Shown one piece after another: positions 32,641-46,621 of a stretch of 64,000 nucleotides of DNA (positions are counted from its first letter, which is position 1; the number at the start of each line of letters is the position of its first letter). The stretch covers positions 248,001-312,000 of the forward strand of contig JACONQ010000014.1 of the NCBI GenBank assembly GCA_014281115.1, written 5' to 3'. This stretch comes from Laburnicola sp. R22_1. Lineage: Eukaryota > Ascomycota > Dothideomycetes > Pleosporales > Didymosphaeriaceae. The translations under genes were made by a program, and so were the position numbers. The notes under the pieces are model-generated. The model saw only the letters and a list, made by a program, of their open reading frames with translations. It was not told where the DNA came from and did no database searches.

Positions 32641-35600
32641 TTATCGCAGAAATAAGGTTCTAACTAGGTGCGATTACGTGCCCATAATTATATAAGCAGT
32701 ACTGTTTTAGCTGTACTTCTTTTTTATAAGTGTATATATAGTCTAGCCCTTTAGCGTCCTTTCTTATATAGCAATTTTATTTAATTCGCTTACTAAATCT
32801 AGAATTCTAAGTTGTTTTCCTTTAATAGTTATAAGCCTAGCGCTTTAAAATTATAGGCTAATTCTTCATACGCACTTATACATTAGAATTCTAATTTATA
32901 CACTCTAATTACTTCTTACTAATTATTTCTAATTCTCTTTTACGCTTAAATCTTACCTATAATTAAAATAACTAATATTGAAATTTCTACTATAAAGGTG
33001 CTCCTTATTAACTAAGCAAGCTAGCCTTTCTAGCTTATCTAGCTCTAATTTTGTACTTAGTCTAAAGGGACTTAGCATCTTATTAATCCTAATACTAATA
33101 AGCTTATTAATTAAGATCTAATCTAACTAACTTATTCTATACTCTAAAAGAAGACTATAAGTATAAGCAACACTATATATAATAATTAGATTAAACTTTA
33201 TAATATTTAGATTGTAGAGTATTAAGTAGAAGTATAAGACTAGTAGATTAATATGAAAAGATTTAGAATCTTACTTTATAGGTTTATGCTATAGTATTCT
33301 AAAATCTATTAGCACTGGCTATAATTATAATAAATAATAATAAAAAGACTTCCCTATAATCACTTATTAAAATACTTTAGAAAGATCTAGCTCTAATAGA
33401 AGTAAGCACAAAGAGCCTAGTACACACCTAATACTAAGCACACCTTAAGAAAGCTAAGTATAAAAGGTAGACAACTAAAATATAGTACTAAAATTAGTAA
33501 CTTCTTTTTAAGAAGGCTAAGAGTTTTAAGCTTTTTAATATAAAAGTTAAGCTTAGTATATATAACTTCTTAAACGTACTAGTAGTTAAGTCTATACTAC
33601 AATAGACCTAATTAATAAACTAGCGTCTTATATAAAACGCTTTACCTAGCACTAAAATAATAGATCTTGCTAATATTAGAAAGGTCTACTTTATACTTAT
33701 TTAGGAGCACTAGCTTTAAGTACTTAATAGCAAGTTGTTAGGTATATTTATAATAATTACTAGTTAAAATAATAATTAAAAAAGCAAGGAAGTAGTAGCT
33801 TAAATAAAAAAGCTTATAAGAAGACTAATAAGTGCCCTTATAGACCTAGAAAGTATAAGTAGGATAGTCTTAATTGCTAACGCCTTTAAATTACTATTAC
33901 TAGTAAATGCCCTAAAAAAGTGCTACTAATTACCCTTACTAAGAAAGAGCGTAAGGGCATTAATAATTATTTAGTATCTTTATAATAAAAAGAGCTTTGC
34001 AGCAGAATTAAAATAAAAGGCTAGAAGTTTACACCTATAGCAAGGAGCTTAACTACTTCTACTTACTTAAGGTTAATAGCTTGCGCTCTAATTAATCTAT
34101 TAGTCTTTAATAAGTAGCTATAAGAGAGCTTAGGAGTATACTTAATAATACATCCCAGTAATTACCCACTTATATAGAGCACTATTCTTAATAAAGGAGC
34201 TATAGTTTATCTTATTAATAATTGATTACTTTTAATATTCAGCTTATTTAAGAAAGTGAGCTTAATCTAAAGTATTAAAGCTAGAACTTAGGCTCTTCTA
34301 ATTTTAAAAATAGGAGATTAACTTATAAAGGGTATACTTACTAGTAAGCGTAGTATATATATAAAAGATCTTTTACTTAAGAATATTAAAATTATAAAAG
34401 GTTTTTACATTAATATTATCTTTAAAGCTTATCTAAGAAAGATAGGAATCTAGTACCTAGATTTAGATAGATTATTGCGTATAGAAACTCTTGCTTAAAA
34501 TATTATCTTAGTAGAACTAAATAGTGTCTATAACTTTACCTTTATTAGGTATAAGCCTCTTTTCTACTATTCTTTAGCTATAGTAATTAGATAATTATAT
34601 TATAATCTTCTGTAAGCAGATACTAAGGAACTCTAGCACCATTAATTAGATTATTTAGGCTAATAAGCACTTTAATCTCTAGGTTAGAATACGCAAAATG
34701 TATATATCCGTAGCAGTTAAAAAAGAACTATTAGTATTATTTTATAATATATATAATAAGAGTAATCTCTAAGACTATTCTACTATATTTCTTAAGATCT
34801 ATTTAACTTTCTAGTAGAATAGCTTAGAGAGCTATAGAGCTTAATTATTAAGAAAGAATTTAGTAAAAAAATCTATAACAATAACCTTATATTAAAATCT
34901 CTGCTAGAAATTATATAAGTAATAACTAAGCTTAACTACTAAGTAGAAAATAAATATAAGCTTAAAATGATTATAATCTATTAGAATAATAATACTACTA
35001 CTCTTTCCTAAAGGGGATAATTAGCCTATAAGGACTATGTAGACAAATAAGAAATTAAGATTAGTTACACCCTATTATATACGTATAAACTAAACAGAAC
35101 ACCTAAGTAAGCAAAGTAAGAGATTATTGCAAAGGCTATAAAAATAAGAGAAAGCGCAAATCTGCTACTTAAAATATAGCCTAAGATTATAGGTGTAGCT
35201 ACTTACCTCTATAGTAAGAGCTTAATAGCTTTATATACTTTTTAAGTACTAGATAAAGTGCTTAAAAATTAGTTTAGGTAGTATTTTTATTAGTATAAGC
35301 CTACTTAAATATAAGTATAGATAGCTAATCTTTGCTCTAATTAGAGTAGAATTTACGCCTATAGCTGCTAAGTATATCCTTTAAAAAGGGATTAAGTAGT
35401 AGTGTGGAATAAATAAAAATTTAAAGTAAATCCTAGGGGCTATATTATATATCTTGTTAATTATAAAGCATTAAATCTCTATAGAATATAGATTCTAATA
35501 CTTAATTAGGTAATTACTACGTGCAATATTATATTTAATAAAACCTTATTCTATAAGAGCAAAGCTAATTAAGGCATACCCTATAAAGAAGTTGTAAAGA

Positions 35601-36779
35601 TTATTAAAGTCCTATGTAAGAGGGAGATTAATAATCTAAAAGAAGAGTTTATAGATATCTTTAATCTTCTTACTATACTAAATAAGTAAGTAAGTACTAA
35701 GCAAATAGAAAATAGTGCTCCTATATAGAAATCTAAAAGTATAGCTAGCCAGACTAGTAATTAAGTAGCTAATAGAACTAATATATAGGCAGTAAGCTTA
35801 GCTAGTAAGTAGATAAGAATTTGTATAGTTTAAAGCGAGTATATAGGACTTATAACCCCTATATAGACGCTAAAACTAGGCAATTTAGAGTATAATTAGT
35901 TAAGAAATTATAGGAAGACTAATAGCTACTAAAGTGTGCACAAATCTAGGCGAGCTAGCCTATTAAATTCTAAAAAGCGTTCTCTCTAAAGTGTAGAGCC
36001 TAAAAGCTCTATAGCTGCCTCTTAATCTAGCCCTAAAAGGTTAACTGCGCTAGAGGAAGTAGATAATCTACTAGTAAGCTAAAGGCAAAGGTAAAATTAA
36101 GCATTTACAAAATTAAGTAGAAGACTTTAAAATAATATTATAAATATGCGTATTTAGGACTATCTACCTTTTTAAAGATAAAGAGAGTATAATTAATATA
36201 ATAATACTACTAATTAGCTAAATGATAGATTAAGTGTATATATACTAATCGCTAGACATATATTAAAAGATTTTTACGATAATTTTCTATATGTATATAT
36301 TCTAGAAGTATAGGAAGCCTAGGACAAGCACTAAAAGTACACTATAATAAATTCTATAGTTACTACAGTAATAGTTAAAGATACTAAAGATATTATTTTC
36401 TACTTATCTTTATAGAGACAAGCTACTAAAGCCGCCTACCTTATAGAAACACCTTGCTAATTATCTACTTAGAAAGCTCTTTAAGCAAGCCCCTATATTA
36501 AAATTGCTACACTTAAGAAGAAAGAAACCTAAATAGTAATTAATTAAGCACAAGCTACTAGATCACTACTCCTATTAATGTAGGCTTAGACCTATAAGTT
36601 TAATTAGAATAGGTACTTTCTAAAGTGTAAGGCTTAAATTATTATAAGAGGTAATCTCTAGGTTAAGAACTTGCTATAGTTAACCTACGCAGTAACACTT
36701 GCAGCATAGTTATTTAGAACTATAATAGCAATTATAGTAGAACACAATCTAAAGATTATTTAGTATAATATAGTAGGAG

Positions 36780-37200
36780 CATTTTTTAATACTTATATTA
36801 TAGCTAATAACCTAGTTATCTATAAGCTTCTAGATAGGTTTAAGTAATATAGCAAGTGCGTGTCTCTTAATTAAGCTCTATATAAATTAAAAGACTTAGC
36901 ACTACTCTAGTATAAAGAGTTCTTAGAATTACTAAGATCTATAAAACTTACTGTCTTAAAAGAAGAACCTTATTTATTTATAAGCAAAGATCGCAAAACC
37001 TTAGTACTCTTCTATAATAATAATATACTTCTAACCTTTAATAAAGCTTACAAAATAGAAGTATAGAAGCTCTAGAGCTAGATTAAAGCAAAATATATAA
37101 TTAAAACCTATAGACTAGTTAAATGGTTTCTAGGCGTTTAAGTAATCTAAGGTTATAAGAACAGAATAATTACACTTATTTAAAATACTTATATTAATAA
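36780..37200 (+). pseudogene. Copia reverse transcriptase (decayed)
   Basis: Reads ALYKLKDLALLWYKEFLELL (family L-Y-G-L-K-Q-S-P-R-L-W block), then EEPYLFISKD and the catalytic box, which now reads YNNN (37,013-37,024) instead of YVDD. Both catalytic Asp are therefore lost, in line with G-to-A changes. Confidence 0.75.
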
Positions 37201-37734
37201 GATTATAAAGAAGTTTAATTTTAAAGATAGTAGGAGCCTCTCTACAATACCTCTTCTATTAAAAGAGCTTATAAAGAATATAAGAGAAGCGACTAAACAG
37301 AAGATTAAAAGCTACTAGAAATGTATTAAATTAATACTATACATAGCAATTATACTTAGGCCTAATATCGCATTTGCTATTTTAAAGCTCTCGCACTTTT
37401 TAATAAATTTAAGCAAATAATATTTTGCTATAGTTAACTAAGTAATTATATATCTTTAAAAATACGCTAGTAATCTATTTAGTATAGCTAATATAATAGA
37501 TCTAATCTACCATTTGCGACAATATTTTATTTGTAAATAATTTAGAAACTTAGAGATTATCTTATAAATATATAGTTATACTCTATAATAAAGTAATACT
37601 CTAGAAGGCTACTTATTAGAGTATAGTTATAACTTCTACTACTAAAGCTAAGCTACTTGCACTTAAGCATATAAGTAAAAAAGTAATAGCACTAAAGTAG
37701 TTCTTTAAAGAACTTAAGCTTAATTTAGAATATA

Positions 37735-39605
37735 ACGTACTTTGCACTCGAGTTGATTATTCTATCGAGTCGATTACTTTGCCAAGACCCTACTAAAATA
37801 TACTATTAGCAATAGTACAACGCGATGCCTTAACCACACAATAAACTACTAGCGTTAAAAGAAGCGCGTATATAGCTTGCAATCTAGGCTATTAAACAAG
37901 ACGTAACACTCTCTTAGCAACGCGCTGCAGCCCTCTATAACGTCTCTTAAAGTATACTTAGCAACTAACATGCTAAAAAGATATTTAGATGCAACTGTGT
38001 ACCTAACAAAATAAGACTTACTATAAGAGAGGAGCAGGTGATTATGAAGCATATACTCAACCTAGACGCGCGAGGATTTCTGTTCCAGCTTAATGCTATA
38101 AAAGATATAGCCGATTCTTTACTAGCTACACACCACTATAAGCCAGTTAGCTAGAGGTGGCCTTATAACTTTGTTAAGCGCTAGCCAAAGCTTCAAGTTA
38201 AGTTTAATCGAAAGTACGACTATAAGAGAGCCCTCTAGGAGAATCCTAAGGTAATATAAGGCTAGTTCTGGCTTGTGGAGAACATAAAGGCCAAGTATAG
38301 TATCCTGAATAAGAACACCTATAATTTCAACGATTCTGGCTTTATAATAAGCATAATATTAACTAGAGTAGTAGTTATAGGCTCTAAGCGTCGAGGACAG
38401 CCAAAGCAGGTGCAGCAGGGCAATAGGGAGTGAATAACAGTTATCCAAGGGATTAACACAATAGGGTGGTGGATCCCACCCTTTATTATCTTTAGGGGCA
38501 AGCACCACCTCTCTACCTAGTATAAGGAGAAGGATCTACCTTATAATTAGATTATTGTAGTCTCTAAAAATAGCTAGATAATAAATAAGCTTAGTCTACA
38601 ATAGCTAAAGCACTTTAATAAGTATACAAAGAGGCCTACTACTAGTAGAGCACGTTTGCTTATTATTAATAGTCACAAAAGTCACAACTTGCTCGAATTC
38701 TAGGATTACCGTAAAAAGAGTAATATTATTACTCTCTATATGCCTTCACATTCGTCGCACCTCTTGTAGTCACTTAACGTGGGTTGTTTTACGCCGTTAA
38801 AGAAGGCGTATAGGCGCTAAGCTAAGAATCTAATACGCAATCACATTACGCACATTACTAAAATTAAGTTCCTACCTTGCTTTATTGCTGCTTTTAAGGC
38901 TTTAATTACTTAAAGTAATATTAAAGAAGGCTTTTAAGGTGCTGGCCTAGTGCCCCACAACCTAGAAGTTATAATATCGCAGCTTAATATCCGCCTGCGT
39001 ACACCTCCACTTTGTACTATTCGCAATAGTATATAGGAGTCGCAAACTCCGCGAAATAGTATAGAACTTAAGTCGCAATTAACGCTTGTTAAGTAGAGGA
39101 TTTAAAGACATATAGATAGTTCTATAACTTATATAGTTAAGGTGGTGGAAAAGCTTATTAAAGGCGCTAAGCTAATAGGGCATTCTTTAGTGTTAATAAC
39201 CAAACATAATACTAAACTTTAAGCTGCTAATAAGGCCGCCACGCAATATAAATTGTATAAAAGAAAGCGAGTACAGCGTAAACGAGTCCTTATAGCCAAA
39301 GAGGGCCAGCGGCTGGCCACTCTAAAGGAGTTTAGGGCGCGCAGTAATAGGCAAAAGGCAAAGAAGAGGGTGCGCGCTAATAGAGGCGAATCTGCTTAAC
39401 GGCGCTATAGATGCTGCGGCAAGCCTAGGCATAATAAAACAACCTATAGGCAGTCTATAGAAGTAGATTCTAAATAGATTGGCCTATTTAGACTATTAAA
39501 AATAGTTTATATTAACTCTATACTGTCGTGAATAGTACAGAACTTAGTGGGGTCTTGGCAAAGTAATTAACTTAATGGAATAATCGACTCGAGTGCAAAG
39601 TACGT
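37735..39605 (+). mobile_element. Pogo/Fot1-type DNA transposon 1
   Basis: 1871 bp with inverted repeats of about 55 bp (first 18: ACGTACTTTGCACTCGAG; left 37,735 on, right ending 39,605) and a TA target duplication (37,733-37,734 and 39,606-39,607). It holds one transposase pseudogene. It is inserted into the Copia RNase H. Confidence 0.88.
37825..39531 (+). pseudogene. Pogo/Fot1 transposase (decayed, frame preserved)
   Basis: From the ATG at 37,825 to the TGA at 39,529-39,531 one frame of 569 codons is kept, with only point-mutation stops. Order: N-terminal helix-turn-helix, CENP-B-type DNA-binding region (REEQVIMKHILNLDARGF), DDE domain and a C-terminal zinc knuckle relic (CCGKPRHNK). At all three catalytic positions Asn is found (NFNDSGF, IINSHKSHN, LNVGCF), each explicable as Asp GAC/GAT to AAC/AAT. 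The transposase would cut and paste the element at TA sites; this copy is dead. Confidence 0.85.
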
Positions 39606-39880
39606 TATATAGAATATTTTTTATAATAAATAATACATAATTAGACTAGTAATTAGTAAGAATAAGCGCATTAACACTTATCTACGCTATATTAATATCT
39701 AGAACATATAACTATGTTAAGAATATGTAAAAAGATTATTTAAAGTCACCTACCTAAAAATAAGTAATCTACTAGTAGATAGACTTATAAAAGCACTTAC
39801 TTAATAGCAGTTGGCTTGCTTTAAAAAGCTCCTAAATCTTAAAAATATAAGTATAATTATTATAAAGGGAGTATAAGTTA

Positions 39881-42049
39881 TAAACTAATTATAAATTTAA
39901 GCTCTATAGAGCTACTATCTATTTAGTAGACGTAGGTAAACAAGATCCTAATATAAGACTAGATAAACGCAGACTAACGCCTATTATATGCAATCTAAGA
40001 AAATTTAAATAATTACTTCTTTAAAAAAAATTAAACAACTTCTTAAGGAGCTTATATTAGTTTCTAATTATAGCAGTTTAATAAGTTAATAAAATATTAT
40101 AAGTAGCTATATAACGCTTAGAGCTATATTAGCCTAAATTAGTCTAGCTTTAGTAGGGAGCGCTCCTTAAATCTAGCAGCTTCTCTATTATTAAATAGAG
40201 AGAAGATCCTTTTACCAGACCTACATAAGCGTTATTATTAGAGTTAGTGCGTATAGGCTCTAATTAGGGCTACTTAATACATAGTGTAGTATTTATAAAT
40301 AAATTATTAGCTAGATTAAAGCTAGCAGTTAGAACGTCTAAATAATTAGTACTATATTAGGAAAATTCCTATAATAGAGATAAAGGGACTTATAAGTAGC
40401 TTAAGAGCTATGTTTACTAACCTAGTAAGCGAAACTAGCAATTCTAAAGTAATTAAAAGAGCTAAAGAATTAATTACTAAGTAATAAAGCGTGCTAACTC
40501 CTATAATTCTATTAATTTGTACTATGTAATCTAAATAGCCCTACTAGATTTTATAGCTTGAGAGTAGAAAATTAAGTTTAAAATAGTTGCTAATTATTAG
40601 ATAAAACATAATACTTAAGTTATACTTAAAGACTATTAGTAGGAGTACTAGTATCTACTATTTAAGCGCCTTAATAATTAGCTACTAGCTATTTAGAATT
40701 AATATCTAAAAAGCTACTAGGTAAGAAACTATAATTAGAACTAACTAAATAATCCTAATTCCTTTAACTAGCAGCGATCTCTTCCTATAAAAGAGTAATA
40801 AACTTAGTTAGATTAATAATCTTCTACCGTAAGAATATCCCTAATTCTTACTTAAGCTAAGTAGCTAACACAATAGACTAACTAGTTAAGTCTAAGATAT
40901 ATATAGTAAGCGTCTCTAGAGAGAAACACTATATAAGACTAAGTAAGATAAATTAAGCACTATTTAAAAAAGTACAAAGCTCGCGTATAGTAAAAGTATT
41001 AGTATTATACTTTAAGGAGTTATTAGTCTTATAAGCAATCTTATCCTTTACTAAGTACGCCTTAGTAATCTAGCGTAGGTAAAGTAGATTTCTACTAATA
41101 GGGGCCTAAGTGGACTATTGCTTATTAATTACAACCTTAAGGCTAGGCTAATTAGAATATTAGTTAACTAACTAATTTAGGATTATATAATCTTACTATA
41201 TAGCTAGACTAGTCTAAGCAGCACTATACTAAGAACCTTAACTAGATAGATTATAATTAAGCACTAATGCAGAATAACTTATATTATAAGTTAGAAGCGC
41301 TTACTTAGTAGGATCTAGTTAAGTAAGATTAATTAGACCTATAAGGATATCTTTAGCGTAGACAGGAGCGCTAAGACCTCCTAAAAAAAGACTAGTAATT
41401 GTTACCCTTATCTAAGAGCAGAGTATGAGATAAAGCACTACCTTCCTTTATTTTATTTTTACTTAAATATATTTTTAGGCATTCTCTAAAACATTTTACA
41501 AAATTAATACAAGACGATTAGTACTATAAAGATTAATAAATAATTAACTAAATATATATAATTATATACTAAATTATTATTTGCCTAATACTAAATAAAC
41601 TTATAAGCCTTATTTTTAAGCTTCTTAGGCCTTAAGAATATTAGCAAAGAAGGATTACTAAAAATAATTAGGTTTTTATATAATAGTCTATACACATATA
41701 TAGATGCGTAATAATAATAGTAGGTGTTTAGGTATTTAGTTAATATATTCTAAAAATATGTACTATCTAAGCTACTATAAAGATAAAATCTAAGGCATAT
41801 AATATATAAATACCTATACTTAGAGCTATATAATTAATTAAAGACTAAACTAAGCTTATCTTTCTTAATCTTTTAATTTTTAGAAGTGTTAGGCTCGTTT
41901 TCAAACTTAGAGCCGCTTAAATAAGTAGCTTTAGGAAAATTCTAATTAGTATTCTTTAATTGCGGAGACCTCTTACAAAATTAGGAAGGGTCCTTAATAG
42001 GCTTAGAATGCTTAAATAATTAAAATTAATTTTACTTTTAAATTTTTGC
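39881..42049. other. RIP-type stretch, no family recognised
   Basis: About 2.2 kb of AT-rich sequence. Plus-strand frames at about 40,900-41,400 are readable if TAG is taken as Gln, which suggests decayed coding sequence, but I could not assign a family. Confidence 0.45.
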
Positions 42050-42830
42050 CTTCTTCTTATATATTCTCTTATTTATGGGATTAGAAGTAACCTTACTAGG
42101 AGTCTTATTTAATAGGCAATTAGAGCGGATAGATAATACTCTTAGTATTATTAATAAGAACTTTATATAAAAAGAAGAAAAAGAGCTAAAGAAAGTAGCC
42201 TTCTATGCAAAGAATAAGACTATCCTTACTAAGAACTAACCTATTAAGTTTAATAGTAGAAGAATTTGGCTTATATATAATAGTATAGTTTTTATATAAA
42301 AAGGATAAGTAAAGGGCCTTTGCACAATTAATTCTAAAAATAAAGATACTACTTAAAGGTATATAGAGTAGCGTGCAAGAGACGCCTATATTATATTTAT
42401 ATGCTAACTAGAAGCTGAATTTAATTTATCTATTGTTACTTAGACTATATTACTCTCGCATAAGGATATTAAGGTATTAAATGTATAAATCTAATAGTAA
42501 ATTAATAATAGTAAGTATAGTTTTACCTTTATACTATTAGATCTCTATTACGCAAAGCTGTTTATTATTACCAATAGCTTATTTACTAATAATAAGGATC
42601 TAAGCTTATAGCTAGGATTTCTAATTGCTCTAGGTACTAAGTATTGTATAGGTAATAGTAATAACTTTAATATTTTAGCAAAACACTAAGCGCTATTTAA
42701 AGTAATTATACCTTTATTTAGTAATACCTATATCTCTTATAAGGGCTGCTTTGTATAGCTAATAGAGTAGAATAGTGTAGATAATAGGAGTGCTATTAGT
42801 AGAATTAGAATTAATTTTAAAATTACTAAT
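42050..42830 (+). pseudogene. RT/RNase H fragment of a second retroelement
   Basis: The frame reads RARDAYIIFI at about 42,375 and then LYYAKLFIITNSLFTNNKDL with LGFLIAL at about 42,540-42,640. This is the RNase H start of Copia-like polymerases (family D-A-S-F-A-N-N-x-D motif with Asp changed to Asn). The upstream part was not resolved. It is a different element from the one at 32.6-39.9 kb. Confidence 0.55.
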
Positions 42831-45105
42831 ACCTTAAGCAAATTATATAAAGTAGTCTAATAATAAATACTTAGTATTAATATTACGTAAAAGCCTTATA
42901 ATTTTATAAATAGTGCTAAAGTTATATAGCTAATTTAAGAAGGTAATAACTAAGATATAGCTTAGCGAGCTAACAAATAATTAGGGTAGGTATATGTATA
43001 ATAAAAAAGAAGTAGTTATAAAATATTATTAATAGGTAGTTGTAAGGACTATTACAAGCCTTAGCTATCTTTTTTACTATTATTATTATTATTATTATTA
43101 TTACTAGTACTAGAGGCGTAGCTACTAAAAGAAAAGTTAATAGTAGCTATAGTTAAGGAGAAGGTTAAAACTATTAGGTAAGAAAATTAGAATAGTAGGA
43201 TAAAAATAAAAATAAGAGAGTATAAAGGGTACGCTATATACCTTAAGGAGCTATAAGACTTTATTAAGTTATAGTAGGTAAGGCGTGTGTGTAAACGCCA
43301 CTTTTAGACTAGTAATAAGTAGTAGTACCTTTTAAAAAAGTATAATTATATTACTACTAGTAAAAACCTCTAAAAGTAAATTAAGCACTTATAAATAGTA
43401 ATTAAATAGTAAATAGATTATAGGCATTAAATAGAAAATATAGTATTATAAGAAAAAAGAAAAATTATAGTAGTAAAAAGAAATATATTTAAGTGCTAAT
43501 AAACTATTTAAAGCCTAAGTAGTCCTTAGTTATAAAAAAACTTTTAGAGCTTTTACTAATAAGCTATAGGCTAGAACTACTACTTTTTTCTACTTCTTTT
43601 TCTTCTTATACTTATTATAGAACTTATAAGCCTAAGTAATTTTAGCTTAAACTTAAGAATCCTATAATAGCCTCTAGAAGAAGTCCTACTCTAAGAAGCA
43701 CTATAACTTATAGAAAGCTTAAGTTTAAGCTTTATTATTTATATTAGTATTATAGAGAGAAGAAAGATTATTAGGGAGATAGTGAAAGCGTGCCGACTAT
43801 CCTTATAGGACTCTTCCCTTTTCGTAGAATATGTAAATTATAATTATATAATAGGATAGAGCTAAAAGTAGTGCTAGAACTATTTAAGAAGCAAATAAAT
43901 CTAGCTTTAGGGTAGTATAGTAAGTAAGTGCTTTAGACTAGTTAAAAGTATAAGTATATATAATAGTAAAGCTTATATATAAAGAAAATTAAAAAAGAAA
44001 CTAAATAAATAATATTTAAAGGCGAAGTAGGAAAATATAATTAGAGAGTTAGGAATTAATTAAAGTAGGATTTTAGGTTATTTCTAATAGTAAGGCTCTT
44101 AAATATAAATTTTACTCTTAAGAAGCTAAGTATTACTTAGGTTTAGATATTAAGATTTGTAACATATGTGTAATATATAAAAAGAATTAAAAAATAAAGA
44201 ATAAAAGCCTATTTAATAGTTAGTTTAAGAGGTATTTAGAGTATAAATCTATACAAAAAGAAATAATATAGTATATTTAAAATAAAAGAGCACTAGGAGT
44301 TTTTATTATAGATACAGTAAGTAATATATATACTACTAAATAGTAGTTTTATATTATTATTAGTAAACTAAAAGCACTAATACTACGCTAATAAAACCTA
44401 TTATAGAATATAGTGTTATTACTTATAATAGGAAATAGATAAAGTTAATATATACTTAGATAGTAGTAGTAAACAGGCTTAGTAGATATATAGAATAAGG
44501 GTTTTTATTATTTAATAACTTAGACTATTAAGCTTAGTATAATAGAACTTACTAATCTTTAGTATTATACCTATATACTTCTTAGCTATAGTAAAGAAAG
44601 TAAAACAGTAGAGTATTAATTATAATTTTATTAGGGTTATTGTCTAATTAAAGTATAAAATTTTTTAAACTATTTACCTAGAGTTATAAACTATAAAGTA
44701 GATTATTATTATTATTAACACTTTAGCTAAGGGCTTTCAAAATCTAGGCTATAATATTAAAGCTAATATAGGCATCTAAGAGTAGAATTACTTTTTAAAA
44801 GTTAGTCTAAGACACTATTAGCGTATAAGAGACTTATATAGGGATAAGAAGATAATAAATATACTAATAGAGGGCTTTTAGGCACTAGTAAGAGGTTAAA
44901 TCTATTAGAGCCTATACTATTATTGCTTCAATAAGGAGACTTACTACTACTACAATTACTACTATAACTAAGGCAGCTAGATATATAGACGCCTAAAGTA
45001 TAGTTAATCTAAAAATAAAGAGGTATAATAAGGCAGGCTAAGTAAAGGCTTAAGAATAGTTTAGGGTTTAGAAGAATAAAAAGCTAAGCTATAAGAAAAT
45101 TATGT
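42831..45105. other. RIP-type stretch, no family recognised
   Basis: About 2.3 kb. A short ATT/TTA microsatellite lies at about 43,076-43,103. Lys-rich frames occur, with nothing assignable. Confidence 0.5.
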
Positions 45106-45207
45106 GTTGTTAATTAACTACCTAGGAGTAGAACAACAAAGGCCTTTATCTTAAATAACATAAAAAAAAGTAGAGCCTACTTCTTAGTAATTAAAAAGAG
45201 CGTAAAC
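45106..45207 (+). mobile_element. Short retroposon, family B, copy
   Basis: About 100 bp matching the B sequence (TGTTGTTAATTAACTACC..TTAGTAATTAAAAAGAGCGT). The flanks AAAATTATG and AAGATTATAC could be a mutated target duplication, but this is weak. Confidence 0.6.
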
Positions 45208-45959
45208 AAGATTATACGAGTATAAAAAGTAAGTAAAATAGATAAGTTAGTAATAAAAGTAGGTAGGCGTTTATAAGCTATTATTAAAGTTTATATAAAG
45301 CTAGATACTTAGTATAGGCTATATATAATTAGAGGCGGACCTAATCTTTAATAGCTAGTAGGAGGTATTATAAAATATTTAGGTATTTCTCGACGGGTAG
45401 TTAATATAAAGCTTAATAGGGCTAAGCTTCTATAGATAGATAAGTATATAATAGAATAAACTCTACTATATAAGTTACGTAGTAAGCTAGTGACTAATTA
45501 ACTTTTAGAACTTTAATAGATAGTTTCTTTTATCTAGCACCTAATAACTTAATCTATATACAGAATATAATATATTTGCTTTCTAAGTAATAATTAGTAC
45601 TACTTTTCTATAATAATCTATCATAATACTTATATAAAGTAGCACTATGCTAGCTATCTAATTACGCCTTTAAAATCTAGTTAATGTAAACTTTGTTAAA
45701 TATAAACAATAATAGTATAGTATATAAAGCTTCTATAAACGCATTTAGAAAATATTTAGAATAGGTTTAGTAAAGAGAAAGTATAATCTAGGGTAAAAAA
45801 GGTTTAATTATAAAGTGTCTAAGATAAGTAATAAGTGTAAAGGTAGTACAGAGCTAGTAATTAAGAAAAAAAGAAAAATTATAAGAATAAAAGTAATAAA
45901 AATATAGGTAGTAAGGAGCTAGGCTAGTTTTTACTAGAGGTCCCTCTTTATTAGTTAAT
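45208..45959. other. RIP-type stretch, possible transposase relic
   Basis: Around 45,330-45,480 a plus-strand frame reads IRGGPNL..YLGISRRVVNI, reminiscent of a helix-turn-helix of a Tc1-type transposase, but too little is preserved to assign. Confidence 0.3.
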
Positions 45960-46108
45960 AAACCGCGTTATTAACTTCGTTACGTATATTCAAGATTTTT
46001 TTTGCTAAGATCTGGTACACAGAAAAATAGACTATAGCTAGTTATTACTTTTACTAAAGTATAGCTGCGGGATGCGGCTTTATTAACAAAAAAAAGTTAA
46101 TAAACTAG
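45960..46108 (+). repeat. Dispersed repeat E, copy 2
   Basis: Second copy of the 32,022-32,170 repeat (GCGTTATTAACTT[A/C]GTTACG at its start). Confidence 0.7.
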
Positions 46109-46621
46109 CTAAAGCGTTGGATTAAAGGGTAGGTATAGCTTTTAAAGACTTTATTCATAGTTTTAAAATAGCTTACTAATATATTTAGCCTAATCTTAAA
46201 GTATATAAAAAGCTACTCTAGGCTTTTATATACTTATCTCTTTACTTTTTTAATATAGTAAGGTAGCTAAAGGTTTACTTTTTTATAGCGTATGTAAAGG
46301 GAGTGTATATTTTAAGTTTTAGAGTAGTTAAATATATTATTAAATTGTTACAAACTAGTTTATTTATACTATTCTATTAAAACTATTTTAATTTAACCTA
46401 GACTTTAACTTATATAAATTAGTTTAGTAGAAGGTATATTTAGTAAATAGTAAAGGTTGGTTATCTTATAAAAGTTTTAGGAATTAAATATATTTAAAAT
46501 ATATTTAAATTTACGTCTAAGCCTATAGCGTCTTCCTTCTTATCTAGATTAGAAGTATCTTTTTCTTAGAATATAATATTAGTAAATATATTTTAAAATT
46601 CTTAGAAATATATTTAAACTT
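46109..46621. other. RIP-type stretch with intron-like cores
   Basis: Two TTTAAATATATT cores on the minus strand (about 46,480-46,530 and 46,575-46,615) resemble the cassettes at 12-15 kb, but donors or branch sites are incomplete. Confidence 0.35.

Larger units (their letters stand above)
37360..39870 (+). pseudogene. Copia RNase H, split by the Pogo insertion
   Basis: Left part: NIAFAILKLSHFLI and, before the break at 37,734, KVIALK-FFKELKLNLEYN. Right part from 39,608: KNKRINTYLRYINI and LLVDRLIKALT, the typical C-terminal RNase H motifs of Copia. Removing 37,735-39,605 and one TA restores the order of the domain. Confidence 0.75.
32650..39880 (+). mobile_element. Ty1/Copia retrotransposon relic, interrupted by a Pogo element
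   Basis: Recognisable parts in order: a protease/pre-integrase region at about 34,190-34,720 (GQQALQSLGQNTQNVYIRSS near its end), a reverse transcriptase at about 36,780-37,200 and an RNase H at about 37,360-37,734 continuing at 39,608-39,870. The order PR-IN-RT-RH is that of Copia. Almost all disruptions are TAG/TAA. The 1871-bp Pogo element sits inside the RNase H domain. The gag region at 32.7-34.1 kb is not readable. Confidence 0.7.
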
